Positions 34,910 through 43,497 of a stretch of DNA of 63,248 nucleotides are shown here, in pieces. Under the pieces are notes generated by a model. That model ran no database searches and was not told the origin of the DNA. It saw only the letters and a list, made by a program, of their open reading frames with translations. The position numbers and the translations under genes were made by a program. Within the stretch, counting starts at the first letter, position 1. Every line of letters begins with the position of its first letter. The DNA comes from Hyphomicrobiales bacterium (lineage in GTDB: Bacteria; Pseudomonadota; Alphaproteobacteria; Rhizobiales; Beijerinckiaceae): NCBI GenBank assembly GCA_004144595.1, contig SEEM01000017.1, positions 1-63,248 on the forward strand, read 5' to 3'.

Positions 34910-36034
34910 ATGTCGGACAGTCGCATCGCCAAAATCGATGTCCATCCGCTGCGGGCGACGCTGCCCAAGGTCCAGAGGACCTCGCAGGGCGACTATCCGG
35001 CGATCGAACTCGTCGTCGTCGAGATCGTGGCCGAAGACGGCACGATCGGCTTCGGCGAAGGTTTGTGTCGGCGCGGCGCGGCCGGTTATGCGCGCTTCAT
35101 CGAGGAGGCGCTGGTGCCGCGGCTGGTCGGGCGCGACGGCGCCGACCGGCGTGCGCTCTGGAAAGCCATGCGCGCCGCACTTTCAGGGCGGCCCGGGGGG
35201 CAGGTCGTCGAAGCGATCGCTGCGGTCGATATCGCGCTGTGGGACATCGCGGGAAAACAGGCGAACCAGCCGATCCATCGCCTGCTCGGCGGCATGGGGC
35301 GCAAGGAGGTGGCGGCTTATGCCTCCTCGATCAACTGGCTCGACGATGCGACGGTCGAGGCCGAGGTGGCGGCGGCGCTGAAGGCCGGCTTCCGCGAGAT
35401 CAAGGTCAAGCTCGGTCACCCCCTGCGCGATGCGGTGGCCCGCGCCAAGCTCGTGCGCCGGCTCGCCGGCGACGAGGTCGCGCTCTACGTCGATGCGAAC
35501 TGGGCTTATGACGTCGACGACGCGATGATCGTCGGGCGGGCGCTGGCCGATCTCGGCTACGGCTTCTTCGAGGAGCCGATCGCACCGCATGATCGCGAGG
35601 GCTATCGCCGCCTGGCCCAGCACCTGCCGATCCGGCTTGCGGCCGGGGAAAGTGATTTCGTCGCCGGCGAGGCGCTGAACATGTTGCAGGACCGCTCTCT
35701 CGGCCTGATCCAGCCCGATGTGACGCGCTCGGGCGGCATTACCGAGACCTGGCGCATCGCCGAGCTCGCCGCGAGTTTCAACACGGCCTACGCGCCACAT
35801 GTCGGCTGGTCGGGCGCGATCTGCGTCGCCGCGAGCCTGCAATTGGCGGCGGCGGCGGAAACCTTCCGCACCTTCGAATGCATGGTCTACGAAAACCCGC
35901 TGCGCGATGCCTTCACGCGGCCATTGGTCGGTGAAGGTTCTCAGCTCGTCGACGGCAAGCTCGCCATCCCGCAGGGGCCGGGTCTTGGCATCGAGATCGA
36001 CCGCGAAGCGCTGGCGCGCTTCAGGATCGCGTGA
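34910..36034 (+). CDS. Mandelate racemase/muconate lactonizing enzyme family protein
   Basis: Enolase-superfamily enzyme of 374 residues: N-terminal capping domain (1-125) and C-terminal barrel. Catalytic features in order: KxK base pair in EIKVKLGHP (about residue 165), metal ligands Asp in LYVDANW, Glu in FFEEPI and Glu in AAGESDF, then DVTRSGGITE and the His of YAPHVGWSGAI. The His-Asp and KxK pattern is that of the mandelate-racemase subgroup, which racemises or dehydrates sugar acids. It heads the operon containing two sugar permeases, so sugar-acid dehydration after uptake is the likely role. Confidence 0.9.
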   Translation: MSDSRIAKIDVHPLRATLPKVQRTSQGDYPAIELVVVEIVAEDGTIGFGEGLCRRGAAGYARFIEEALVPRLVGRDGADRRALWKAMRAALSGRPGGQVVEAIAAVDIALWDIAGKQANQPIHRLLGGMGRKEVAAYASSINWLDDATVEAEVAAALKAGFREIKVKLGHPLRDAVARAKLVRRLAGDEVALYVDANWAYDVDDAMIVGRALADLGYGFFEEPIAPHDREGYRRLAQHLPIRLAAGESDFVAGEALNMLQDRSLGLIQPDVTRSGGITETWRIAELAASFNTAYAPHVGWSGAICVAASLQLAAAAETFRTFECMVYENPLRDAFTRPLVGEGSQLVDGKLAIPQGPGLGIEIDREALARFRIA

Positions 36035-36906
36035 TGAGCGTCCGCACGCCTCTCTCCGCCATCGCGCTGGTCACGCCGGTCCAGCTCATGATCGTCGGGA
36101 TCATCTTCCTGCCCGCGATCTATGTGTTCTGGCTCAGCCTCAACCAGTCCTCCTTCGGCCAGCAGGCAACGTTCGTCGGCCTCGCCAATTACGCGAAGGT
36201 GCTGGGCGATCCGTATTTCTGGAAGGCGCTGGTCAACACCGTCATCGTCGTCGCCATCGTCGTCCATGTCGAATTGCTGATCGGGCTCGGCATGGCCCTG
36301 TTCTTCGCTTCGGGCGTGCCGTTCCGGCCGCTGCTGCTGGCCATCGTGCTCGCGCCCTATGCAGTGAGCGAAGTCTCGGCCGTGGTGATGTGGCGCTACC
36401 TGTTCGAGCCGGACGTCGGGATGATGAGCCGGCTCTTGATGACGCTCGGGCTGCCGCCGATCGAATGGGCGGTCAATCCGAGCCACGGCCTCGGCATGGT
36501 CAGCCTGCTCTCGATCTGGCTGCACCTGCCGTTCTCGTTCATCATTCTCTATGCAGCGCGCCTCTCGATCCCCTCCGATCTCTATGAGGCGGCGTCGATC
36601 GACGGCGCCTCGGCCTGGACCTCGTTCCGTCGCATCACCCTGCCGCTGCTGATGCCGGCCCTGCTGATCGCGGCTCTGTTCCGCTACATCTTCGCCTTCC
36701 GGCTGTTCTCCGAGGTCTGGCTGATGACCGGCGGCGGGCCGGCGCGCTCGACCGAGGTGATGGCGGTCTATCTCTATCTCGAGGCCTTCCGCTACAACGC
36801 CTTCGGACCTGCGGCGGCCACCGGCTGGCTGCTCGTGCTGGCCTCGCTCCTGCTCGCTCTGTTCTACCTGCGCCGGCTCTACCGGGAGATGTTCGCGCGT
36901 GCCTAA
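36034..36906 (+). CDS. Carbohydrate ABC transporter permease, MalF/UgpA type
   Basis: Inner-membrane permease of 290 residues, six helices. ATG 36034 overlaps the upstream stop (TGATG); a GTG one codon earlier is also possible. N-terminal VQLMIVGIIFLPAIYVFWLS and the EAA loop YEAASIDGASAWTSFRRITL (about residue 190) identify the MalF-like class; SEVWLMTGGGPARSTEVMAV is the typical periplasmic/C-terminal motif. It overlaps the MalG-type gene by 8 bp. No ATPase is encoded in this island. Confidence 0.92.
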   Translation: MSVRTPLSAIALVTPVQLMIVGIIFLPAIYVFWLSLNQSSFGQQATFVGLANYAKVLGDPYFWKALVNTVIVVAIVVHVELLIGLGMALFFASGVPFRPLLLAIVLAPYAVSEVSAVVMWRYLFEPDVGMMSRLLMTLGLPPIEWAVNPSHGLGMVSLLSIWLHLPFSFIILYAARLSIPSDLYEAASIDGASAWTSFRRITLPLLMPALLIAALFRYIFAFRLFSEVWLMTGGGPARSTEVMAVYLYLEAFRYNAFGPAAATGWLLVLASLLLALFYLRRLYREMFARA

Positions 36907-37756
36907 GCTCTCCCTGCCCAAGCGCTCCCTGCCCAAGCTCTTGCGCTATCTCCTGAAGCTCGTCGGCGTCCTGGCGGTCGTCGCCTGGTCGCTCGTGCCG
37001 ATCGGCCTGATCGCGATGTCGTCGTTAAAATCCGACCGCGACATCTTCTCGACCACCGGCGCCTTTTCCTTCGCGCCGACGCTGGCGAACTACCACGCGC
37101 TCTGGAGCCGCTGGGGCGATTTCTTCCACGGGTTGTGGAACAGCTTCCTCGTCACGGTCGGCGCGACCGTGCTGGCGGTCGGCGTCTCGCTGCTCGCAGG
37201 CTTCGCCTATTCGCGCTTCGCCTCGCGCGGTTTGCAGGCCTCGGCGTTCTTCCTGATCTTCATCCGCCTGATCCCGCCGATCGTGATCACGCTGCCGCTC
37301 TTCCCGGTCGTGAACTGGCTCGGCCTCAACGACACGCATTTCATCCTGATCCTGCTCTACGCCACCTTCTTCGTCTCGCTGGGGACGGTGGTGATGCGCA
37401 CCTTCATCGACCAGATTCCGCGCGAACTGGACGAGGCCGCGATGATGGACGGCGCCTCGCAGTTCCAGATCATCGCCCGCGTCATCCTGCCGATGGCGGC
37501 GCAGGGGATGCTCGCGGTCTCGGTCTTCGTCATCGTCTATGCCTGGAACGAGTTCCTCTTCGCCTTCATCTTCACGACGACCAAGGCCAAGACCGCGCCG
37601 CTGGTGATCTCCGAGATGATCGGCGCCGTCGAGGGCGTCGAATGGGGCGTGCTCTTTGCGGCCTCGACCGTGCAACTCGTGCCGGTGCTCGCCTTCGTCA
37701 TCCTCATGCAGAAGCATCTCGTGGCGGGCCTCACCGCCGGCGCGGTGAAGGGATAG
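36899..37756 (+). CDS. Carbohydrate ABC transporter permease, MalG/UgpE type
   Basis: Second permease, 285 residues, starting at GTG 36899 within the end of the MalF-type gene. A lysine/leucine-rich N-terminus (KLSLPKRSLPKLLRYLLK) precedes the first helix. SWSLVPIGLIAMSSLK-like and NSFLVTVGATVLAVGVSLLA segments and the EAA loop DEAAMMDGASQFQIIARVIL (about residue 180) define the class. The C-terminus QKHLVAGLTAGAVKG is the standard MalG ending. It probably works with a shared MsmX/UgpC-like ATPase from another locus. Confidence 0.92.
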   Translation: MPKLSLPKRSLPKLLRYLLKLVGVLAVVAWSLVPIGLIAMSSLKSDRDIFSTTGAFSFAPTLANYHALWSRWGDFFHGLWNSFLVTVGATVLAVGVSLLAGFAYSRFASRGLQASAFFLIFIRLIPPIVITLPLFPVVNWLGLNDTHFILILLYATFFVSLGTVVMRTFIDQIPRELDEAAMMDGASQFQIIARVILPMAAQGMLAVSVFVIVYAWNEFLFAFIFTTTKAKTAPLVISEMIGAVEGVEWGVLFAASTVQLVPVLAFVILMQKHLVAGLTAGAVKG

Positions 37757-37761
37757 GACAA

Positions 37762-38658
37762 ATGAATTCTCCCAACTCCCAGCTCGACGACCTCCGGCGC
37801 GCCATCCGCGAGAGCGACCCGGCCTTGAGCCGCTTCGACCCGCTGCCGCGGATCATCTGCCTCGACGATTTCGACCGCGGCATGTGCGGCTGGACGCAGC
37901 TCGTCGGCAATTACGAGGACACGCTGGACGCCATGCTGCCGGGCTATGCCCAGCACAGCCACGCCATGCTCTCGACCCTGCCGAACTGGGATTTCGGCTC
38001 GCATGGCGGCGTCGACGGCTCCTATGCGCTGAAGATCGCAACGCGTGCCAGGAAGGGCGCGCAGAACGTCGCGATCAAGCGGCTGACCTTTCGCAAGCCG
38101 GGGCCGATCAGGCTGGAAGCCTATTTCACCTTCAAGCCCGAGGCGACGGATCTCGCGCTTTCGGAAACCGACATCCGCTCCTTCGGCTTCCTCTACGATC
38201 TCCAGATCGGCGATACGTCAGGGCCGGGCGACCGGGTGATGCCGCATCTGCGCTTTCTCAACGCGCAGGATGGGCAGCATCTGCAGAAATGGCAGTTCAA
38301 GCGCAGGACGACGCCGATCAAGCCGATCGGCACCGCCGGCAAGACGATCACGCATTATCATCTGGCCCCCGACGATTGGGAGGACCTGCCGGGCGGAGAG
38401 CAGCGGCTCTGCTACAACGAAATCCCGACCAAGGTGAACTGGCATTATCTGCGCTTCGACTTCGACCTCGCCGCGATGCAGGCGACGCGCTTTCAGGTCA
38501 ACGACCGTGTCTTTGCGATGGACGGCTTCGACTGCATCCGCATCCCCGCGATGAAGAACCTGTGGTGCATGCTGAACCTCGCTTTCTTTGCCGAGACGGA
38601 CACGGACAAGCGTGCTTTCGCCTATCTCGACTCAGTCTGCCTGTCGGGGGACTTCTGA
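37762..38658 (+). CDS. Hypothetical protein (DUF6772-like), sugar-transporter-linked
   Basis: A 298-residue protein without signal peptide or membrane helix whose function I do not recognise; it may be the family catalogued as DUF6772. It starts 6 bp after the permease stop. Visible features are aromatic- and glycine-rich strands such as IICLDDFDRGMCGWTQLVGN, STLPNWDFGSHGGVDGSYAL, RLEAYFTFKPEATDLALSE and NWHYLRFDFDLAAMQATRFQ, a pattern reminiscent of beta-sandwich carbohydrate-binding or lyase folds. Cytoplasmic location is implied. Its position in the operon suggests recognition or processing of the imported sugar compound. The next gene overlaps its stop by one base. Confidence 0.75.
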   Translation: MNSPNSQLDDLRRAIRESDPALSRFDPLPRIICLDDFDRGMCGWTQLVGNYEDTLDAMLPGYAQHSHAMLSTLPNWDFGSHGGVDGSYALKIATRARKGAQNVAIKRLTFRKPGPIRLEAYFTFKPEATDLALSETDIRSFGFLYDLQIGDTSGPGDRVMPHLRFLNAQDGQHLQKWQFKRRTTPIKPIGTAGKTITHYHLAPDDWEDLPGGEQRLCYNEIPTKVNWHYLRFDFDLAAMQATRFQVNDRVFAMDGFDCIRIPAMKNLWCMLNLAFFAETDTDKRAFAYLDSVCLSGDF

Positions 38659-38993
38659 TGCTGCCCGAGAACCTGACCGCCGTCGTCGCCCGAAACGAAA
38701 GCTGGACCGGCGCGAGTGCGACCGAGCCTTACGAGGCAGGCTGGGCGAAGGAGGCGATTATCTTCGTCCGGGCGCTCAAAGTGCCGAAAGGCCCGCTGCC
38801 CAAGGCGCGGATCGAAATCTCCGCTGATGGCATGCACTGGTGCCTCGAAGGATCGGAGTTCGATCTGCCGGCGGAAAAGGACGCCGTGACCTTCCAGCGG
38901 GTCAGCCACTTCGGCAATTTCCTGCGCGTCGCCACCACCTTGCCCGATGGCGCCGAGATCACCGTGCTGGTGACGCTTCATCTCAAGGCCTAG
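38658..38993 (+). CDS. Small hypothetical protein, last gene of carbohydrate operon
   Basis: A 111-residue protein of unknown function, start ATG 38658 sharing one base with the preceding stop (TGATG). It is predicted to be almost all beta strand (EAIIFVRALKVPKGPLPKAR, IEISADGMHWCLEGSEFDL, GNFLRVATTLPDGAEITVLV), with a discoidin/jelly-roll look. No signal peptide or catalytic motif is visible. Tight coupling with the 298-residue protein suggests the two act together, perhaps as subunits. Confidence 0.65.
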   Translation: MLPENLTAVVARNESWTGASATEPYEAGWAKEAIIFVRALKVPKGPLPKARIEISADGMHWCLEGSEFDLPAEKDAVTFQRVSHFGNFLRVATTLPDGAEITVLVTLHLKA

Positions 38994-39110
38994 CCCGCGC
39001 GAGCGCCGCCAGCTGACATTCGATGTCCACGCCAGAACGGACCTTGCACCCTGAGGTTCGTTGGCGCCGTCTGTCGATCGAGATCCGCCCCAGAACGAGA
39101 CGATGTGGCG

Positions 39111-40538
39111 CTACGCCGGCAGCGGTCGTTTCTCTGATGCGTGAAACCAAAGGCCTCGACGCACTGCCCAGTATACCGCGGAGCCATAGACCGCGAGGGC
39201 AAGCGCCAGCATCGCGAAGAAGGCCACCAGCGAGCCCGTCAACTTCAGGGCGAGCCATCCTCCTCCGAGCGCGATGAGGAGACGCAGACACCCGGCGACG
39301 AGCGGCCACATCAGTTGCCCGGCGCCTTGCGACGCGAAATAGAGCGCGAGGCCCAGGCCGAAAAAGCCGTAGAACGGCCCTACGATGCGCAGATAGGCGC
39401 TGCCCGTGGCGATCATCGTGGCGTCGTCGCTGAAGAGGCGTAGCCAGACCTCCGGAAACAGCGCCGCGGCCAGCCCGATCGCCTCGGTCACCACGAAGGC
39501 CATGCCGGCCCCTGCCATGGCAATGTGCAGGGCCCGGTCACGATAGCCAGCGCCGATATTCGTGCCGACCATCGCCACCATCGGCGCACCGATCCCGAAG
39601 ATCAACGGGATCAGCAGATATTCCAGCCGCACGCCGGTTCCGAAGCCCGCGACCGCCTGCACCCCTGCATGGGCGGCGACGAGCGCGGTCGCGCCTGCGA
39701 TGATGACATTGGTCTGGATCGATTGAAGCGCGGAGAGCGCCCCCACACGCAGGATCGCAACGAGTTGGGCCGGGCGCAGTGCGCCAAGACGCAAGCTCAC
39801 GGCGTTTCTGCCCGAAACGATATGCCATGCAAGCGCGGCAGTCCCAGCGATGTAATAAAGGACGAGAGCGAGGCCCCCGCCCGCGACGCCGAAGGCCGGG
39901 ATGGGCCCGAAGCCGAAGATGAGCAGCGGCGAGATCGGGATCAGCAGAGCGGCACCGATGCAGATCACCGCCGCGGGAAAGGCCATGTTGCCGGTCCCCC
40001 GGATGACGCTGGCGAGGCCGTTCATCAGCCACAGGAACAGGTTTCCGGCGAACACCGTGTTGGAATAGAGGAGCGCGGCCTCCAGCTCGCCGCCCGAGCC
40101 TCCCAGGAAGCCGTAGATCGAGCGACCGAAGAGCAGGAAGATCGCCGAGAAGGCCAGGCCGAGCACCAGGTTGATCGCGATGGCGTGGAGAACGAGCGCG
40201 TCCGCATCCTCTCTCCTGTCGGCGCCGAGCGCGCGGGCGACGGCCGAGGAGATGCCGCCTCCCAGCGCTCCGGCCGAGATCGTCGTCATCAGCATGACGG
40301 CCGGGAAGACGAGCGCCATGCCGGCCAGCGCGTCGGTTCCGAGCTTGGCGATCCACCAGGTCTCGATCAGTCCGGTCGAGGCCTGGGCCAGCATGATGAG
40401 GACATTGGGCCAGGCCAGTCTGGCCAGCAGCGGCAGCACCGGAGCCTCGAGCATCAACGCCGTGCGCGCGTTGAGCGGCTTGGCGAGCGATGGGCCGGGT
40501 CGGGTTGCGGCGCCGGGCTGGGCGATGACCGAGCGCAC
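39111..40538 (-). CDS. MATE family efflux transporter
   Basis: Twelve-helix multidrug/toxin extrusion protein of about 475 residues, an ion-driven exporter in the inner membrane. The N-terminal half has LARLAWPNVLIMLAQASTGL and FPAVMLMTTISAGALGGGIS, and the C-terminal half repeats the fold (APMVAMVGTNIGAGYRDRAL). GTG 40538 is the likely start; ATG 40454 (MLEAPVLPLL) is an alternative. The same frame stays open to 41636, but that part lies over the MFS gene in another frame and is not coding. It follows the MFS gene by 125 bp on the same strand and may share MarR control. Confidence 0.88.
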   Translation of the reverse strand: MRSVIAQPGAATRPGPSLAKPLNARTALMLEAPVLPLLARLAWPNVLIMLAQASTGLIETWWIAKLGTDALAGMALVFPAVMLMTTISAGALGGGISSAVARALGADRREDADALVLHAIAINLVLGLAFSAIFLLFGRSIYGFLGGSGGELEAALLYSNTVFAGNLFLWLMNGLASVIRGTGNMAFPAAVICIGAALLIPISPLLIFGFGPIPAFGVAGGGLALVLYYIAGTAALAWHIVSGRNAVSLRLGALRPAQLVAILRVGALSALQSIQTNVIIAGATALVAAHAGVQAVAGFGTGVRLEYLLIPLIFGIGAPMVAMVGTNIGAGYRDRALHIAMAGAGMAFVVTEAIGLAAALFPEVWLRLFSDDATMIATGSAYLRIVGPFYGFFGLGLALYFASQGAGQLMWPLVAGCLRLLIALGGGWLALKLTGSLVAFFAMLALALAVYGSAVYWAVRRGLWFHASEKRPLPA

Positions 40539-40663
40539 GGTCAAAGCGCCCCCGAGGCAAGCGCAACGCCCCGTCCTCCTCCGATGGGGAGCGCGATTGC
40601 GGAGACGCGCAGACCGGTACGGCCGAAGTGTCGGTATTGCATGGTGTCGGTTCCGTATGAGGA

Positions 40664-41980
40664 TCAGGCGGTGGCCAGGGCAAGCGCTGGCCGGCGCGGC
40701 TCGCGGATGGTGACGACTGCAAGCGCTGCCAGCAGGCACAATACTCCGGCAATAAAGAAGGCCGGCAGATAGCTGTCGTATGCCGTGCGGCTGAATCCGG
40801 CCCCCCAGGCGGCAAAGGCCGCGCCGAGCTGATGGCCGGCGAAGATCCAGCCGAAGACGAGGTTGGCGCGTTCGCCGAACCGATCGGCTGCGAGCTTCAC
40901 CGTCGGCGGCACTGTCGCAACCCAATCGAGTCCGTAAAAGACGGCGAAGAGGGAGAGTTCGTAGAAACTGAAAGAGGTGAAGGGCAGATAGATCAGCGAC
41001 AGCCCACGTAAGCCGTAATACCAGAACAGCAGAGTGCGGCTGTCGAAGCGATCCGAGAGCCACCCGGAACCGACCGTTCCGGCAAAATCGAAAATGCCGA
41101 TTATCGCCAGCATGCCGGCCGCCGCCACGGGCAGGATGCCGAAATCGCCGCAAAGCGAGACGAAGTGGGTCTGCACCAGCCCGTTCGTGCTCGCCCCGCA
41201 GATGAAGAAGGTGCCGAACAGGACCCAGAAGGTGCGCGTGCCGGCCGCATCCCTGAGCGCGATCAGCGGAGAGGCGAGCATCGCGCCGAAGGACAGTTTC
41301 GGCGGCGCAGGAACCGGCGTCGGGTCGGCGGCGCCATAAGGGGCGAGTCCGAGGTCTGACGGGCGGTCGCGCATCAGCACGAGGACGGCGACAGCAGCCA
41401 GCAAGAGCATCGCCAGGACCAGGCCAAGCGCGCTGCGCCACCCCAGAGCCTGCGTCAGGCTTGCAAGCAGCGGCAGAAAGACGAGCTGACCGGTCGCCGT
41501 GCTCGCCGTGAGCAGGCCTATGACGAGGCCGCGGCGCGCCGAGAACCAGCGTGTCGCGACAGTCGCTCCCAGCACCATCGCCGTCAGACCCGTGCCCATG
41601 CCGACAACGACGCCCCAGAGCAGGAAGAGCTGCCACAGCGTGGTCATCCAGAGCGATCCGAGGATGCCGGCTCCGATCAGGGACAGCGCGACAGCCGCGA
41701 CGCGCCTGACGCCGAACCGGTTCATGAAAGCGGCCGCGAACGGCCCGAGCAGACCGAAGAGCACGAGGCGTATGGCGAAGGCCGAGGAAATGTCCGAGGT
41801 CGACCAGCCGAATTCATTCTGCAGCGGGCCGATGAGAACGCCGGGCGCCCCGACCGCGCCAGCCGTCACCAGCATCGTGAGGAAGGTGACGCCGGCGACG
41901 ACCCAAGCGTAATTGATCCGGTGGCGGAGGAAAAACGCCGCCACCGCGTCGTTTGGCTTGGCAGCAGGGGTAATCGCCAT
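40664..41980 (-). CDS. MFS transporter
   Basis: Major facilitator protein of 438 residues with twelve helices. ATG 41980 (MAITPAAKPND) is preferred because the alternative ATG at 42004 lies inside the operator palindrome. The loop between helices 2 and 3 reads GPFAAAFMNRFGVRRVAAVA, and the central loop has LMRDRPSDLGLAPYGA. By sequence style it belongs to the oxalate/formate or monocarboxylate-like MFS group. It is the first gene under the palindrome and downstream of the MarR gene, so it is probably an inducible importer or efflux pump for a MarR ligand. Confidence 0.9.
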   Translation of the reverse strand: MAITPAAKPNDAVAAFFLRHRINYAWVVAGVTFLTMLVTAGAVGAPGVLIGPLQNEFGWSTSDISSAFAIRLVLFGLLGPFAAAFMNRFGVRRVAAVALSLIGAGILGSLWMTTLWQLFLLWGVVVGMGTGLTAMVLGATVATRWFSARRGLVIGLLTASTATGQLVFLPLLASLTQALGWRSALGLVLAMLLLAAVAVLVLMRDRPSDLGLAPYGAADPTPVPAPPKLSFGAMLASPLIALRDAAGTRTFWVLFGTFFICGASTNGLVQTHFVSLCGDFGILPVAAAGMLAIIGIFDFAGTVGSGWLSDRFDSRTLLFWYYGLRGLSLIYLPFTSFSFYELSLFAVFYGLDWVATVPPTVKLAADRFGERANLVFGWIFAGHQLGAAFAAWGAGFSRTAYDSYLPAFFIAGVLCLLAALAVVTIREPRRPALALATA

Positions 41981-41997
41981 CAGCGTGATCCCAATTG

Positions 41998-42011
41998 CGG
42001 GCATATGCCCG
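41998..42011. promoter_or_regulatory. MarR operator, copy 1 (MFS promoter)
   Basis: CGGGCATATGCCCG, a perfect 14-bp palindrome 18 bp upstream of the MFS start. It differs by one base from copy 2 in front of the MarR gene, and the gene between them encodes a MarR protein. Confidence 0.7.
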
Positions 42012-42025
42012 TTTCAGTGCAAAAT

Positions 42026-42424
42026 TCAGACGAGACTGTTCAGATCGGCGAGCAGCCCGAGACGATCGGCCCCAAGCCGCTGACCGACTTCCTCCTGGCA
42101 GTGCGCCCATAGCGGCTCGGCCGCTCGCAGCACCTCATGCCCCCGATAACGCAAAGCAACAGTCGCTTCCCGCTGATCCTCGCCGCGTCCGAGTTCGACG
42201 AGGCCCATTTTTTCTATCACCCGGACATTGCGACCCATCGTCGAGCGATCGAGTTCGAGCTTGCGCCCCAGCTCTGTCAGGCTGATCGGCTCGCGCCGGG
42301 CGATGGTGCGCAGCAGCGAGTACTGCGCGATATTGATGCCGACCGGTGCAAGCGCAGCATCATAGCGCGACCCGATTTTCCGGGCCGCCTTGCGAAGCTG
42401 AAGACAAAAACAGGCGGGATGCAT
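42026..42424 (-). CDS. MarR family transcriptional regulator
   Basis: A 132-residue winged-helix repressor, slightly short for MarR. MHPACFCLQLRKAARKIGSR begins the dimer helix, with Cys5 and Cys7 that could act as redox sensors. The recognition helix and wing are ISLTELGRKLELDRSTMGRN and LVELGRGEDQREATVALRYR. ATG 42424 has no ribosome-binding site and sits where transcription from the TTGACA promoter upstream should begin, suggesting a leaderless message. An earlier in-frame ATG (42484) would place the promoter inside the gene. It likely represses itself and the MFS gene. Confidence 0.88.
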   Translation of the reverse strand: MHPACFCLQLRKAARKIGSRYDAALAPVGINIAQYSLLRTIARREPISLTELGRKLELDRSTMGRNVRVIEKMGLVELGRGEDQREATVALRYRGHEVLRAAEPLWAHCQEEVGQRLGADRLGLLADLNSLV

Positions 42425-42427
42425 TAA

Positions 42428-42460
42428 GCGGGCATATACCCGCGATGGTTGGCCTGTCAA
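42428..42460 (-). promoter_or_regulatory. MarR gene promoter with operator copy 2
   Basis: On the - strand, TTGACA (42460-42455) is followed after 17-18 bp by ATATGC/TATGCC, which lies within GCGGGCATATACCCGC (42428-42443). The palindrome thus covers the -10 region and the expected start site at about 42424, a textbook autorepression layout. Confidence 0.6.
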
Positions 42461-43000
42461 ACCTTGTCTGGGGCGTTGACGCATCACCCGCTCCGTATGG
42501 CTAGGTCGCCGAAGCCAATCCTGATCGTGACGGTTGCCGCCCGGCTCTGCTGCCAGCTCGAACCCGATCCGCACCATCTCCTCGGGCATCTCGCCAGGAT
42601 GGAACGCCGAAATCATCGATGTCCAAAATACTGAGCATCCATCGCGTTGGCCCGGACTGGGCTGCGCGCGATGTCACCGGCGCCAACTAGGGGCAGTCTC
42701 CCGATTTCTTCGACGCCGGTGAGGCGGCTGAACGTCTCGCTCGGCGCAGCGCGCTAAGGTGTGTCGAGCCGCAAAGCACGGGATGCCTGCTCTCGCAGGC
42801 GAGCTCAAAGCCGAAGCGCTATAAATCGGGTTCCTTCAAGACTGCGCGCTGAAGTGGCTTGGAGATATAGGCTCGCAAGAGGGCAGGCCCCCTTCCGAGA
42901 ACCCTTCTCGCCCATGGGTATCAGGGCCAAGTAAATGCCAAGTGATCTTAAATCGAAATTGCCATCATGGGTTGCCGATGAGATATTTCGCGCGTTGCGA
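42461..43000. other. Intergenic region before the cold-shock gene
   Basis: About 540 bp between the MarR promoter and the cold-shock promoter. I see no reading frame with alphaproteobacterial codon bias and no recognisable motif. Short open frames on both strands look like chance. Confidence 0.45.
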
Positions 43001-43029
43001 TTGACTTTTCGCTCTGCGAGCCGTATGTT
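43001..43029 (+). promoter_or_regulatory. Sigma70-type promoter of the cold-shock gene
   Basis: TTGACT (43001-43006) and TATGTT (43024-43029) with a 17-bp spacer. Transcription would start near 43036, giving a leader of about 135 nt before the cold-shock ATG; long leaders are usual for csp messages. Confidence 0.55.
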
Positions 43030-43170
43030 CATCGCATCGAGATTGCTTGGACGGCCGTTGTTATTTTCGCGCTCTGGCGCGGCTCTGATAAACTCCCCCT
43101 TTCGAAATCGTTCTGAACTCGCCGAACATTCTTTCGGTGAGCGACAGGTCTTGCAAAAAGGAGGGTTTTT

Positions 43171-43380
43171 ATGACCACCGGCACAGTAAAATGGTTCAAT
43201 TCCACCAAGGGTTTTGGTTTCATCCAGCCGGATGACGGCAGCCAGGATGTGTTCGTACACATCTCTGCCGTCGAGCGCGCTGGAATGCGGGACCTCCAGG
43301 AAGGCCAGAAGCTTGGTTACGAAGTCGCTCGCGACAATCGTTCCGGCAAGATGGCTGCGGAACAGCTCCAGACTGCGTGA
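43171..43380 (+). CDS. cspA: Cold-shock protein, CspA family
   Basis: A 69-residue single cold-shock domain that binds single-stranded RNA/DNA. RNP1 is KGFGFIQ (about residues 13-19) and RNP2 is VFVHIS (about 27-32); [15 protein letters not shown] and the basic C-terminus GKMAAEQLQ are standard. AAAAAGGAGGG is an excellent ribosome-binding site. It is transcribed from the promoter at 43001 and followed by a strong terminator, so it is a single-gene unit. It acts as an RNA chaperone in the cytoplasm. Confidence 0.96.
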   Translation: MTTGTVKWFNSTKGFGFIQPDDGSQDVFVHISAVERAGMRDLQEGQKLGYEVARDNRSGKMAAEQLQTA

Positions 43381-43438
43381 TTTGGCCATCGTCGCCGTTG
43401 ACCACGGATGTACTGGCACCAGCGACTTCAGCCACTCT

Positions 43439-43466
43439 AAAGGCCGGGCATCTGCTCGGCCTTTTT
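43439..43466 (+). terminator. Rho-independent terminator after the cold-shock gene
   Basis: AAAGGCCG..CGGCCTTTTT hairpin: GGCCGGGCA pairs with TGCTCGGCC (one G-T pair) and A/T pairs extend it, ending in five T. It starts 58 bp after the cold-shock stop. Confidence 0.85.
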
Positions 43467-43497
43467 GCTTTCAATCTCACTGCGAATGGAGATCAGA

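Noticed and set aside
39111..41636. An 841-codon open frame on the - strand joining MATE to an upstream half
   Set aside because: Only the part below 40538 has MATE sequence; the rest is low-complexity translation lying over the MFS gene in another frame.
42805..43419. A 204-codon - strand frame over the cold-shock gene
   Set aside because: It is antisense to a certain gene and its promoter, and shows no recognisable motif or ribosome-binding site.
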